From Diabrotica undecimpunctata (lineage: Eukaryota; Arthropoda; Insecta; Coleoptera; Chrysomelidae): a stretch of DNA of 64,000 bases. The position numbers were made by a program, and so were the translations under genes. Of this stretch, positions 34,140 through 46,269 are shown piece after piece. Numbering within the stretch: the stretch's first letter is position 1; each line of letters opens with the position of its first letter. Below the pieces are notes generated by a model. The model made no database searches, was not told where the DNA came from, and saw only the letters and a program-made list of their open reading frames with translations. Location of the stretch: positions 30,591,644-30,655,643 of the forward strand of contig NC_092806.1 in the NCBI RefSeq assembly GCF_040954645.1, given 5' to 3'.

Positions 34140-36030
34140 AATTATTTTAAAGTAAAGAAAACGTTTGTATTGGCTATAAATCAATAAATTCTTAAAAAGA
34201 TGCTTTACACTAATCAACACACGAACTAATTATTAACAAATCAACACACCAAAAAACAGTTTTGCACAATAACAACTGTGACTCTTCATTCGACGAACGA
34301 CGAAGCGAAAAAACGAAGGCGTGCCTGTTAGCCCAACAGACATGACTAAAATAGTTCGATAATTTATGGCCAATCGGCAGACGTTAGTCAGGTGCACACT
34401 CAAATATCACGCGGTAACTTGTGTTTATTCTTTCCGTAGCTAGAAGTTGAATTTACTTTAGATAACATTTTATACTTTTAACTTTGTGTACCTTAACGAG
34501 TATGAGATATTTTGTTCTTGTTTTACATGTAATTTTCAGTATTCTACCGTCTTTAGCTGTAATCCGGTTTAAAGTTTTCTGTCTCGCGCTTCACTAGATA
34601 GTCAGCGTTGCACACGAAAATAAGTCAAAGATTGCCGAAACATTACCTCAGAAGCGATGTTTTAAAACTTGTAACCTCAATTTTAGATCTACGTTTCCTC
34701 GACTGAATAAAGTTTTTCAGGATATCGTTAAAGTTTATCTAAAAGTGCATGTTGGTTTTAGAACTTGCTGCGAATCAGTAGATTTCAGTCAGTGGAGAAC
34801 AAGTTTTATTTAATATAAAGTAAGAATTTTATGGGATTTGTAGGACGTTCACTCTTGATTCGTCGATTTTAAAAAGGCGTTAGTAAAAGGATTTTAATGG
34901 TAGGATATTACTATTCGGAAATCATGAGAATATTGAGTAATTTAAAAAATAATACATTACCGCTGTATCTAGAGGGAAAAAGACTTATCGATATGAGAAA
35001 TAGGCTATCTACAGTTGGTACAGTATAAATACCGATATACGTCATTATCTACGTCATAGATCTAAGTTGACATTGTTGCCAAATTACAAAAAAAAATCCT
35101 GAAATGATTTTAAATCTAGTATATCACATAGTTATTGCAGAAGTGGATTATACAACAAAACAAATTAATATTCAATGTAAACAGATAAGAAAATTAGAAA
35201 TAGAAATATTACATTAAAAACAATTTTAGTCTCTTGTGGAGTATAAAAAAATAAAATAGAATAAAAAAACAATACTTTTTTCATTACCTATTTACTTTAA
35301 AACGTTTTGTTACAAGTAGATTTTCAAATGTTAATCAATCTTTTTTTCTTCAGCTTTATTTATGTTTCAGTTTTCTGATCGATACATTACAATTATGCAC
35401 GTGATATTTTCATATAGGTTGCGAACTTATAAAATGAGGTACTTACCTTTAAAATGAGAGGACTTTTAAAGGCAATTGCACGTATGAAAGCTGAGTTATA
35501 CTTGGAAAAACCCCATCGAATGCCTATTTTGCAATTGTTTTTCACGAAATTTGATATAACTCCGGTTTTAACAATCGGAACTAAATTTACCTAACGCCGT
35601 TTTGTTCATTTTTTCAAAAGAAACAATTTTCATTTTGGTAAAATTAAATATATCTGATAGTTTAGGAGATATAATCATTTAAACAATTAAGTAGCCCTCG
35701 AAAACTTGATTATACGCACCAAAAAACATGAAAAAACGTCAAAGTACCGAGGGGACCTAAAAGTGCATACTCAACACCCCCTGGCTCCTAGAGTAATAGG
35801 TTCTTGTCCAGGTCCTAGGCCATACTACTCAAAACAACTGTCGTTTGCCTGGCTGGGGCAGTATCACAAACAAGATACTTTTTTTGCTTATTTCCTTGAA
35901 CTAGTAGTTTATGTTTGGTTTCTACTGAACACACTGTATTCCACAGGATTCACATATTTCATTCGAACAAATATAGTGATCTTTAATCAAATAAAAGGCA
36001 GATATCGAACACAGTTTATTTATTATTATT
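34140..36030. other. No gene recognised
   Basis: Mixed composition with a ccaatcggcag box near 34370. No coding family, RNA gene or strong repeat was identified. Confidence 0.4.
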
Positions 36031-36041
36031 ATCTTGCCCAA

Positions 36042-37670
36042 ACACTTAAATGAAAACGTGGAAGAAGAGACCACGATGATAGAAACCGAGCTAGAAAAAC
36101 CAACGAAAGATGAAGTTGAGGAAATTATAAACAGTGGTCGCAACGGTAAAGCACCAGGTATAGACGGTATAAACATGGAACTTATAAAATATGGTGGACA
36201 TGAACTCAGAGAAAAAATATACCAATTAATAAAAGTCATATGGGACGAAGAAAAGATGCCAGAAGAATGGTACAAAGGACAAATTATCACAGTCCATAAA
36301 AAAGGATACCAACAAATGTGTAATAATTATAGAGGACTGACATTATTAAACACAGCGTATAAAATCATGTCAACCTTAATACAACGAAGACTGGCCGAAG
36401 CGACTACAAATATCATGGGACAGTATCAATGCGGATTTACTAGGGGAAAGTCAACAACAGATGCCATACATACGTTAAAGCAAATATTATGGAGAAAAAT
36501 ATGGATATAAAATAGAAATTGAATTGCTTTTTATAGACTTCCAATAAGCATTTGATTCAATAAACAGAGCGAAATTACTTACAGCTATGAGAGAAATGAG
36601 AATACACAACAAATTAAGACGATTAATAAAAATGACAATGAGCAAAACTGTAGTAACTGTAAAAACACAAGAAGGAGACATAGAAGAATTTGTTATAAAT
36701 AAATGTGTACGTCAAGGAGATTCATTATCTGCAACTCTGTTTAATCTTACCCTGGAATATATAGTCAGAAAAACCAACAAAGGTACATTTAGAACGAGAG
36801 AGGGACAAATAATAGCATATGCCGACGAGATTGTATTAATAACAAAGAACAGAAAAACAATGGAAAGTATGTTAAAAGAATTGGTAGCAGAAGGGAAAGT
36901 AATGGGCTTAGTAATAAATCAAGAAAAAACAAAAATAATGAGATTTGACAAAAAATATGAAAATAAAAAGACTAGACTGGGAGAATATATATTTGAAGAA
37001 GTAGAAAAGTTTAAGTATTTGGGAATATTAATAACAAACAATGGAGAAAGGGAAACAGAAGTTAAAGAAAGGATAATTACAGCAAATAAGACATACCATG
37101 CAAATAAAAAACTTCTAAAAAATAAATTACTGAGCAAGAAATCGAAAATGAAGATATATAAAACAATAATTCGACCGACTATGATGTATGCTGCCGAAAC
37201 CCTTAGCATGACAAAAAAACAAGAGGAAGACCTTAGAATACTAGAAAGGAAAATACTAAGAGTAATATTAGGACCAATAAAAATTAATGAAAACCAATAT
37301 AGACAAAGAACGAATCATGAACTACTAAACGAAATTAAAGAGGATATACTTTGTAAAATAAAACAGCAAAGGGCAAAATGGCTATTTTCAATATTATTTT
37401 CAATCTAAAAGAAGACGTGGAAGACCAAGATCTACATGGCTACAAGAAGTAACAAATGATCTCAACAGGGCGGGCGTACGGCAATGGAGACAAAAAATCA
37501 GAGATTGGAAACAGTGGAGAAAAATAACAGGAAAAATTAAATAAAGAAAATGAGGACTGATCTACCTCGTAACATAGATCTAGAGAGCTTAAGAGGCGTA
37601 ACCCCGTGTGGGGGTTACGCCTCTTAAGCTCTCACAAGGGGGTGTTTAGCCACAATATATATCTTGCCCA
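36042..37670 (+). pseudogene. RTE-like LINE, 5'-truncated, with target duplication
   Basis: The 11-mer atcttgcccaa at 36031-36041 and 37671-37681 brackets this copy. The coding order is EVEEIINSGRNGKAPGIDGI, WYKGQIITVHKKG, NYRGLTLLNTAYKI and YQCGFTRGKSTTDAI. After a frameshift near 36505 and a stop in FIDFQ*AFDSIN comes VRQGDSLSATLFNLTLE, IIAYADEIVLITKN and EEVEKFKYLGILI. It ends, after another frameshift, KRRRGRPRSTWLQEV. The second catalytic Asp of YADD is Glu here. The 3' end includes the hairpin at 37583-37633. Confidence 0.82.
37583..37633. repeat. Perfect hairpin, 23-bp arms, 5-nt loop
   Basis: gagagcttaagaggcgtaac (and three more C) is exactly mirrored across gtgtg. It lies about 40 bp after the LINE stop codon and inside the element's target duplications. 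It may therefore be a 3' RNA structure of that LINE rather than a host feature. Confidence 0.95.
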
Positions 37671-37689
37671 AGTACTTTCGCTCCTAGAG

Positions 37690-39120
37690 CATCTTCAGGG
37701 GCATTTCGTGAGATTTGGCCTATCCAACAATCTATTGAGAATTTCATAAACATAATTATATAACACTACACGACACAAAGATAAACAGTTTAAAATTTTA
37801 AAAACGGCGAAGCTACATATTGGTTGGCATCAGGAGAGAGAATGAATGAAATAATGCGTGATGAATGCCTGATGCCTAGTGTTGTGGGTAAGCAGTGTTT
37901 TATTTCGTTCGGTATATTATGATTTTGGCCGATATTAATAAAATTTCACTTATAAATTCTTCTTTAGCTATACACTTTATACTACCACTTTTCACATTAA
38001 ATTATGGCATTTGTTTTTTTTGCCACATAAACTTAAAATAACTTACATTTATACATTTTTAAATATCCCTAAAAGAGTTTGAAATATTCATAGTCATTGT
38101 GTGCATGTATAGTGCCTGGATATGATATATTCCCGCTAAATATCCATAAAATTTATATGTTCCGTATCTTAATAGTTCAGCTAGAGTATTGTCAGGTCCG
38201 GAATATTTGCCGGTTTTTAGATTTTTATAAAATGTTTCATTTCTTATTTCACTGTTTGATAAAGAACTCTTGTTATTATATTAGAAATATATTGAAAGGA
38301 TGTAAAGAGACGTTAATGAAATACTTTGATAGATTATTGTTAATCGAAAAGAGATTGACAATACTTGTAGAATCAACTGATATGATAAAAGTAACGGTGA
38401 CCAAAATGACAAACACTACAAAAAATACAGCGTATTTGTAGAAATTTGGATAGCGTTGGACAAAATGGAAACAATATCCAACAGAAATCGCGAAAAAAAT
38501 ATTAGTTTGTGTGATGAGTTTGCCACCAAATTTAATAATTGAGTTCCTTAACAGCAAAACGCGTTAAGTCCAAAGATGTAACTTTTAGGAAAAGGGCAAA
38601 AAACGGTTATCGCTTCATATTAAGATATTTTATTTTCAAAACATGTAAAATTTGTTTAGATATTTGAGTAAATTATTTTATGGTAATCTTGAGTTTTTAA
38701 GAAGCTCAATCAATATTTTGAAAACGAATTTTATCTGTTTTGCTTTCAAAATTTGGATTTTTGGATTTTGCATCTTAGTTTATAGAGTTTTTTCCTTTTG
38801 CTTGAATATGTAATTAATAAAAAATAGGTAGGAAGTCAGTAAAAAATATATTATATGATAATTTCATTACATTCTTAACAATAAAAAAATATTTTGGACT
38901 CATAATTCTGGTGCTTCTTCCAAACCCAAAATTCAATTCGGAAAGCATTTTGGCATCAGACAATTTTTTCTTGTTTGCTGAGGTATTGTTTTTAGCCCTT
39001 TTTGAAGAATTAATGCTTAAAACATTTTCTTTCCCTTTCATAATGGATGTAACATTACCAATGGAGTAGTAATAAAACTGTTCTGCTTAGACGAGAATCA
39101 TGTGTTGGAAGTTTACTGCC
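37690..39120. other. AT-rich stretch, nothing recognised
   Basis: No family motif, RNA gene or repeat was identified. A minus-strand lysine-rich frame at 38960-39041 (ENVLSINSSKRAKNN) could be the tail of the transposase-like gene to its right. Confidence 0.4.
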
Positions 39121-39129
39121 CACTTTTGG

Positions 39130-39485
39130 AAGGCTAAAAATTAAAGTTCCATTGAGAAATGGGTTGAAATTGATCTACTACCTCTTGTTTCCAATCAAAA
39201 ATATCTACGTCAATACCTAGTCGTCTTATGGTTGCATCCATCTGAATTATTTTAATAAAGAGATCTGTATTCTCGATAATTATTTGTTTGTTGAACTTCT
39301 TTTCGCAAAGACCAAATAAACGGTTCGGTAGTATGAAGAAATGGTCTCGTATCGAAAATATCAATACTATCTTTTCAACATTCTTAGAAACGAATAGCAG
39401 CCCTCTGTGTAGCATAACAATCATAGCTTTATTTTGTTCTATTTACAGCAGCCATCAGCAAAGAGTTTTACCTTCTTAACTTGCG
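39130..39485 (-). pseudogene. Unknown insect transposase-like family, C-terminal part
   Basis: The minus strand reads LFADGCCK, a stop, then in the next frame MIVMLHRGL, FILPNRLFGLCEKKFNK, MDATIRRLGIDVDIFDWKQE and ISQWNFNF. The 'DGC..QNKN - H.F.P.R.FG..EK - T..LG.D..DWK' order is one I associate with unnamed transposon-derived insect proteins, the same family as 18100-19150. It is frameshifted and truncated. Confidence 0.4.
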
Positions 39486-39489
39486 ATGT

Positions 39490-40830
39490 AAGTTTTGCAT
39501 GCAATGAAAAACGCATGACGCTACCTCATTTGAAACTTCTGGATAGGTTTCTTGAGTCTATACGTAGCTAAAGCAATTATTTGGAGATATTTTGCACTGA
39601 AAAATATCAACAACAATAGAAAAATTGAAAAGGAAAAGTTGACGTCGATAGTAAGTCTCCTGATCTGGGGAATTTTATGACTGGACAAATTTTTCTGGCA
39701 ATAAAATGAGAGCGTAAGAGAAAAAAAAAATGAGAAATATATACCAAAATACCCAATTGTATTTGCATATCTTAGTCAGTTTTGCTAAGCAATACATAAA
39801 TCGCCAGTGTGTAAGAAAAATTTCAACACCCCGTATCTCGGCGAACGAAGTATTTGCGGGCATACGTTTATATAGCAAACTGTCATTATGCTTTTATGCA
39901 GAACCACTCCCTTAAGTTTTTTGCACTTATTTACTAACAATTATATAGAAATACAAATATGCATTATTCAAATTGACTATAAACCGACACTTTTAATCTC
40001 TAACTCAGAAACAATTGAATTCTGAGTCTTGTGGTAATCAGAATTTTGATTACCATGTGCAAGGCTATCTCTCTGCAAAGGTTCAGGCAATTTAACTAAA
40101 ACCACTTTTATATAAGAAAAGTGCTGGGGTCCTTGGTAATCAAAAAGAGCGTTATTAAAAACGTATATTAATTTATTTTGTATTAAAGTATATTGGACTT
40201 ACACAAACATTTAGATTCTCACAGTACATAATAAAGTAAATTGATAAACAAAAACAACTGAAAATTAGTATACCCTGTGTTACTAATGGCTACAGGCTTT
40301 ACGATCTATTAAAAGCTCATTAAGAAGGACGAAAAATGTGTTAATAAAAAATATTTTAGAGTTTGCCGTAACTTTTTAAAAATAAGCAATTTTATTTCAT
40401 CGAGCGAAAAATTATATAAATTAAAATTGTTTCCTAATTTGGTTAATAGTTATACAATTATAGGATTTTGTTTAATAGTTTTATAACTTATAGAATTACA
40501 TATTCACTGAAATTATCAACATTATCATAACATTTTCGCAGTCAATATCCCAACCACACACTTATAATATAACCGATAGCGTCCATTGCTCAACATAGGC
40601 CCTCCTCAGTTACCTCCAGTGCTCCTTATCTTGTGCTGTGTAAATTCAGCAGCAGCAGTAATTTAATTAAACCTAGCCTGAGAGACTTACACACCCTTTA
40701 GAATGACATTTGGGTGTTACAATTTATTCGAACGAGGTGGATTAATCCGTGTAAACAGGAACGGTTCCACCGCACTCCAATGCTACAGGCCATTCCTGTC
40801 CTCCCTATAGCACTCTAATAGGGGCTCTCT
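39490..40830. other. No gene recognised
   Basis: AT-rich, short frames only. cgtccattgctcaacataggcc at about 40582 resembles short 3' remnants common in LINE-rich insect DNA. Confidence 0.35.
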
Positions 40831-40839
40831 ATCAGCCAA

Positions 40840-41640
40840 GTGCTTGTCCTGTGTAAGTTCTGGTTACAAAAACTGCAACACGATATCCTAACCCGATCAA
40901 TGCAGGCTAGCGTGGGCTCGGGCCTTAAGGCTCCGCTCCGGGCTATACTCTGTTCAGCGACTCGGTGCTCGATGATGACCTCGTGCCCAGGTTTTGTAGT
41001 TTTATTAATTTTGTTATGTGGCTTTCGCCTTTTTTGTTAGTGTTTGGTATTATTTTGATGGCTGGTGTGGTTTTTTCATCATCCATCATATTCAGTATCA
41101 TTATTAACCTTACACCAGTGCTAAAGATTGTTTTCTTTGATAAAGCTACGAACTTATCTAGTATTGACATGTTGGATAGGATTTTCGGCTCTGGTCTTTT
41201 GTGCTTTCATCGATGGAACGTCATCGATACCTTATTATCTCTCGCTGTATCCAGCTTGGGTGGTTTTCTAGCCCAGGCAACTTTATTTCTTTCTTTTTCG
41301 ACCATCGTGTCTGTCACCCTTACCTGTTAGTTCTCTGAACAAGAAGCGTTTAGCGACTACATTTACCGCTTCTCGTTGGCTGTCGTTGTAAGCTGCTTGT
41401 ATCCTCTTTTTATTTGTATTGCTGATATGTCCTCATGCGAGAGATGCATATGTCAATATAGGCAGTATGGTGCTGTTTATCAATCGTAATTTTGCTTTTG
41501 TGCGTAGTTTGCTTTTTCTACCTGCAACTCCTCTTATTCTATTTTTTATAAATCTCTTTATACCATTAGTCCATCGTATCAAATGTCTACCCCTACCACT
41601 ATCAGCACGAAATCTAGTGTAATATTGCCGGAGGCAGATA
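40840..41640 (-). pseudogene. LINE RT thumb region, decayed
   Basis: The minus strand carries RIRGVAGRKSKLRTKAKLRL, STILPILTYASLA*GH, KKRIQAAYNDSQREAVNVV and SMKAQKTRAENPIQHV. This is the post-YADD thumb and connector of R1/Jockey-type LINEs (..L....ILP.LTYA..AWGH...). Several stops interrupt it. No RT core or RNase H adjoins. Confidence 0.55.
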
Positions 41641-41999
41641 GATTCATTTCACTCTTAAGTAGCTAGGAGAGAAAAGAACACATCCTTACTAAACAAGCAC
41701 CCAGTTTACTGTAGTTCTTTAATTGAATGTAAAAATGCTTCAAGAATTAGGGCACTTCACATTTCAAGTCCACGTTACAAAACAAATTAACAATCTTAAT
41801 AAAAAAAACCTTCAAAAACCTTCATTTTTAGATATGTTAGTATATTTGTTTAAATACTGTACTTCTGTAATCTAACAAGAGCTGTCATACACAAAAACAC
41901 CCAAAACTTAAAAAAACACAATATGTTGATATAGGAATAATTTTTATTTACATTAAAATAAACAAATATAGCGAAAAAAATTTTAAAAATATTACACTT

Positions 42000-42312
42000 T
42001 TATGAATAGATACATAAAACTACGCTCGTCGCGAACGTGTTAAAAACCTAATGATTTTGTCATAATCCGCACTGTCCAAAGCGCACTTTATATCACTTGG
42101 TAGTCCAGTAGCTTGATACTTGCTTGATATAATGGACAGTCTATAACAATGTGGCCTACAGTTATATTGGTTTCATAGGCGTAGCATATTCTAGGAGGTT
42201 CCTTCATTAGTAAGTGTTCGTGCGTCAGTCTGGTTTGTCCAATTCGGATACGATGTAGTACAACCTGGTCCCTGCGCTTTACTAAATTTTTCATTGTCTG
42301 AATATACAATTT
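42000..42312 (-). pseudogene. LINE C-terminus after RNase H
   Basis: NLVKRRDQVVLHRIRIGQTR continues LTHEHLLMKEPPRICYAYE, then TVGHIVIDCPLYQ. This is the region after RNase H in I/Loa-type LINEs ('R.RIGHTRLTH..L....PP.C..C....TV.HIL.DCP'). The first Cys pair is degraded (CYAYE). Confidence 0.65.
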
Positions 42313-42929
42313 CTCAATTTATGGAGAGAAAAAACCTTAAAATGTCATTTTAACGTGAAGTAAAAATAATTCAATATTTTTCGGTAAAGCACAGTTATGC
42401 TCAGTTATTACTTTTTATCATTTTATGAGCACATGTAATTCTGTTATGCTAAAAACAACGAAATAAACAAAATTATTGTCTGATAAGACAAAATTACTTG
42501 AAAGACCGACGGCGAACGTCGGGGGCAACTTATCGCATACTTGCCAAAGGTTGTGTTTAATTATCGGATTCGTGAATTTTATGACTGGTTAATACAGATA
42601 ACGACATTGTTTTGTTGACCATAGGAATTAAGATTTATTGCAATCCCATCCTTATTTTTTAGCCTTAATAGCAATACAAATAAATAAGTAAATAAGTAAT
42701 ATGCTTTATTGTCATTGAAAATTGTACAAATTTTATGGACAAAGCTTATAACAATAAGACAAGAAAGAAGAAAAAAAACCAGAATAAGAACCGTTTGTAC
42801 TTTTAAACAAAAAAAAACAATAAAATTCTTCCAAACTTAAACATAAAAAATACTGCCTAATTAAGAACCTAAAAACTTCGTAAAATGTACCTAACAAAAA
42901 AGAAAAATTAGGAAAGCAGATTAATGAAT

Positions 42930-43949
42930 TAAGGGCTCAAATATTCCACTTCCTTGTGCTAAACAGTAATCAAATCTGTCATATAGATTTCTCCTCATAT
43001 TTTGGAGTAGGGCTGGTGTAATGCTTGCAGAGAAATGAAGTATTTTTGCCCTTAATTCGACTAGGTTTGTGGTCCTTTCAAACTGCTCCCTTTAAATGTT
43101 TTCTTTAAGAAAACTCCAAAAAAATAAATCGTTAGGCGCTAAGTCACAGGATCTAACGGGCCATATAATTGTACCACGTGTACACCCATCCTGTTGGAAA
43201 TAAACCTCCTGAAAATTAACGGGAAGGCGTTAAACTGCCGAAATAATCTCACTCTGTAAAAGGTGTAAATATTTGGGACCGTTTAGGTTTCCATTGATAA
43301 AAAATGGACCGACAATATGCTCGCCTAACATCCCAGTCCAAACATTTAACTTTTGCGGAGGCTGCGTTCGCACTGCAACACTGAGGTGCTTATTTTTCCG
43401 AGAATAATACCTTGCAACAGATGGATTGTGTTTTTTTATATAATGAAAATGAAGATCCGTTAGAAAATAAAATATTTTTTAAAAAGTGTACATTTTCATT
43501 CTGTTTATCTAACATAAATTCACAAAATTCCATCCGCCTAAAGTTATCTTCCGGAAACAGTTCTTGTGTTGGTTGTATCTTAAAACCCCATTCCTTTTGA
43601 GAACTCGCTGGACAGTTCGAGCATTCTCGTTAACTTCCCTAGCAATTTGTACACTATTGCAGGGTTCACTAGCTTCCACAAAAGCACAAATGTCAATATC
43701 CCTGTTTTGACGCTCCTCATCGACAGGTCTAACACGTGGTTCATTACCTTCATGACACTTTTTACAACTGTTTACACATCCCGAAGTTTGAAAATGTTTA
43801 ATGGTATTTTTAACTGTTGTAATACTTGTTGAGGGTCTATTTTCGAAGGCAACAATAAATAAATCAATTACTTCGCGTATCGAATGACCCTGAAAGTACC
43901 ATGTTACAAGTTGCACTTTTTCTTGGACGGTATACAACGTAATAGTCAT
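42930..43949 (-). pseudogene. Tc1/mariner-like transposase with DUF4817-type N-terminus
   Basis: The frame from 43949 reads MTITLYTVQEKVQLVTWYFQ, FENRPSTSITTVKNTIKHF, QNRDIDICAFVEAS and IAREVNENARTVQRVLKRNG (two helix-turn-helix units). Across frameshifts come NILFSNGSSFSLY, AKVKCLDWDVRRAYC, FPTGWVYTWYNY.. and LEFS. The first catalytic Asp and the next Glu (FSDEA in relatives) are Asn and Gly here, so it is inactive. It resembles the element at 25148-26314 in its middle region. No TIRs were located. Confidence 0.72.
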
Positions 43950-43999
43950 TTTATTAATTATTTGTTTATTCTTTTAGAACTTCGTTTGAAATTTTTAAT

Positions 44000-45025
44000 G
44001 TCAATGTGACAATTACGACAATTCGTACCTACTGTGAAATGAATATAGAGGTGGAAACGTGTAACATGTCACAGCGATTGCCATTGTGTTGTATGGTCAA
44101 TAAAACAATGTCGTGATCTTTATTCTAGAGTTAAAAATGAATTTTATATATAAATTAAACAGAATAGCCGGTCCTGACATTTGTATTTATATTAAAATTG
44201 TAAAACTGGACATTTTTATGTTAAAATAAATGCCTAGCTGAGCTTGAATTTTACTGCCACTGCTTATATTATGATCGTATATGTCAGAATATTTTATTTT
44301 TATATTAAAAATAATCTCAGATAGACAAGAAATAAAACATAAAATTAAAATAAAAACGACAACCACATACTGGGATTATTTAAAAAGACAGCAAAAATAT
44401 ACATTAATCCGTTAATTGAATAAGTAAAACGTAATACCACAGAATACACCACCCAACAAGAAGCGAAACGAAGGTCTGTTTCGCAATTAAAATTTCTGTG
44501 TGAATCCGCCATGTTCTAAATAGTTTATTTGTCAACCTTTAAAAACTGAAGTTTGTGTACGTATTGAGAAATGTTGTTTCATGTGTGTTGTTTAATAGTA
44601 AAAATAGAATAATACTGTTATACCTATTTTGTATATACATACATATACATATTATTTTATAAACCTTAAAAAATCGATAAAAAGTAATAGAAATCGACTG
44701 ATTTTCATCTCTATTTTGAAATTGACTCAAATTCAATCGCTTTTATCGTTTTTTTTTTAACGTACTAAAATACTTTTATACGTTTGTATTTACGTTACGT
44801 TTGTATTACGTGGTAATACGTTTTCTGATTTCCAGTTTCTATTGGTCTCGGTCATTCAGAAAGTACTCTTTTTACTGTAATTCTTTTAACTTTGTTTTAT
44901 TTCAATTAATCTCATCGATCACTAAGATTATTAAAATTGATATAAAAAAAAACATGAAATAAACTTAATTAAAATAATTAACTTTCTGGATTGATATTTG
45001 ATATAATTCCAAACTTTCGTTTCAG
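44000..45025 (+). other. Intron of the CNG channel gene, left part
   Basis: AT-rich with no coding content seen, ending in the acceptor ttcgtttcag before 45026. Exons for the transmembrane part of the channel were not found anywhere upstream in the window. Confidence 0.55.
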
Positions 45026-45106
45026 GTTTTTTCACCCGGAGATTACATCTGCAGGAAAGGTGACGTCGGTAAAGAAATGTACATCGTTAAGAGAGGAAGA
45101 TTACAG
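45026..45106 (+). CDS. CngA: Cyclic nucleotide-gated channel alpha, CNBD exon 1 of 4 seen
   Basis: 27 codons in phase 0 between a cag acceptor and a gtaatt donor: [20 protein letters not shown] followed by VKRGRLQ. This is the start of the beta-roll of the cyclic-nucleotide-binding domain of CNG channel alpha subunits, which open on cAMP/cGMP in sensory neurons. It matches the family almost residue for residue. Phase and sequence join directly to 47279. Upstream exons must lie outside the window. Confidence 0.9.
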
Positions 45107-45285
45107 GTAATTATTTATTAGAATAAAATATATATTTTTTATTAACACATGTAATTTTATGAACTTACTTTTAAATTATTTTTATTTTTGATATATTTAA
45201 TAATAAATGTTATCATTCTTATTTTATTCAGGCAACTGAAAATCTATAGCATTGAAGAATAATATAAATCAGTTAAAAAAAATTA

Positions 45286-46060
45286 TTAAGGTAGGAGCAT
45301 AAGCCTAAGGTAAAAGCTTTCTAAGCCATGGATTACAATACCTTTCGTTAGGTATAATATATACAAAAACAAGCAATTAGACTCCGTCAGTCCAACGTGA
45401 CCGGAAGTAAACTCTTTGTGCTTGACGGTTAAGGGACTGCTGCAATGGCAACATGCAGGTGGATCGGTAGATGCCATGTGTAAGCCGAGTGTGTCCAATT
45501 CTTAATCTTCTTAGAATAACCTTGTGTCTTCTGGGCATAGGTGGTAGCTCTAAGGAAGGTATAACTGGTTATATATCGTGTAAGTGACTCGCAGTTGTGT
45601 TCCAATTAGCTTACCATTTGTCACCTCTATACGCTTTTTGAACATTTTTTTTAAATATCATTATGCAGCTAGATATTTGATATAGGTATATCCAATGTAA
45701 AAGCTTCTTTTGCGGCTACATCTGCAGCCTTATTTCTTGCAAGACCTACATGTGAAGGTACCCAGCCATTAGTGGCAATTACTCCATGGTCCATAAGTTC
45801 AAATCTGTGCAAATCGTTACATTGCGGTCAGTAGGTTCCAACATACCAAAAGCCTCGACGATACCATATAGTTTTCCAATGTATGCACTACAAACGACAG
45901 CAAGTTTGATTAGTTTTGTAGTGCTGAAAGAGGAAACAACAGCACTATCCACCCCTACATCATTTTTAGACGCATCTGTATAAATTACTTTATGAAACTG
46001 ATTTGGATTAAGTATGTCTGGGAACGATTGTTTAATCTTAAAAGACAAGAAGACTCGTTG
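45286..46060 (-). pseudogene. I/Loa-like LINE RNase H in a channel intron
   Basis: The minus strand has KVIYTDASKNDVGVDSAVVSS, IKLAVVCSAYIGKLYGIVEA and PTDRNVTICTDLNLW, the RNase H domain with its first Asp and Glu region. Then come HMASTDPPACCHCSSPLTVKH, the C-terminal knuckle. Stops lie between the blocks. It is antisense to the host gene. Confidence 0.78.
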
Positions 46061-46077
46061 AAATTATTCGTTATTGT

Positions 46078-46205
46078 AATATTTAGTATATTCTTCTTCT
46101 TTAAGTTCCATCTTCAATCGAAGGTTGGAAATCATCATGGCTATGTGGACTCTGTTGACTGCCGCTCTAAAAAGTTCTGCACTACTGCAGAACTTTTTAG
46201 ATACT
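46078..46205 (-). pseudogene. LINE family A, extreme 3' end
   Basis: The minus strand gives AELFRAAVNRVHIAMMISNL and a run of aagaagaaga. This is the last ~40 codons of family A and its terminal repeat. A 15-bp-arm palindrome (46167-46181 with 46186-46200) marks its truncated 5' edge. Confidence 0.65.
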
Positions 46206-46269
46206 ATTAGTATATATTTAGTATATACTATTTAGTATATACTTATCTTTAATTTGTATAATGTTATAT

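Noticed and set aside
40965..41330. Plus-strand 121-codon hydrophobic frame as a membrane protein
   Set aside because: It is the antisense of LINE thumb sequence on the minus strand.
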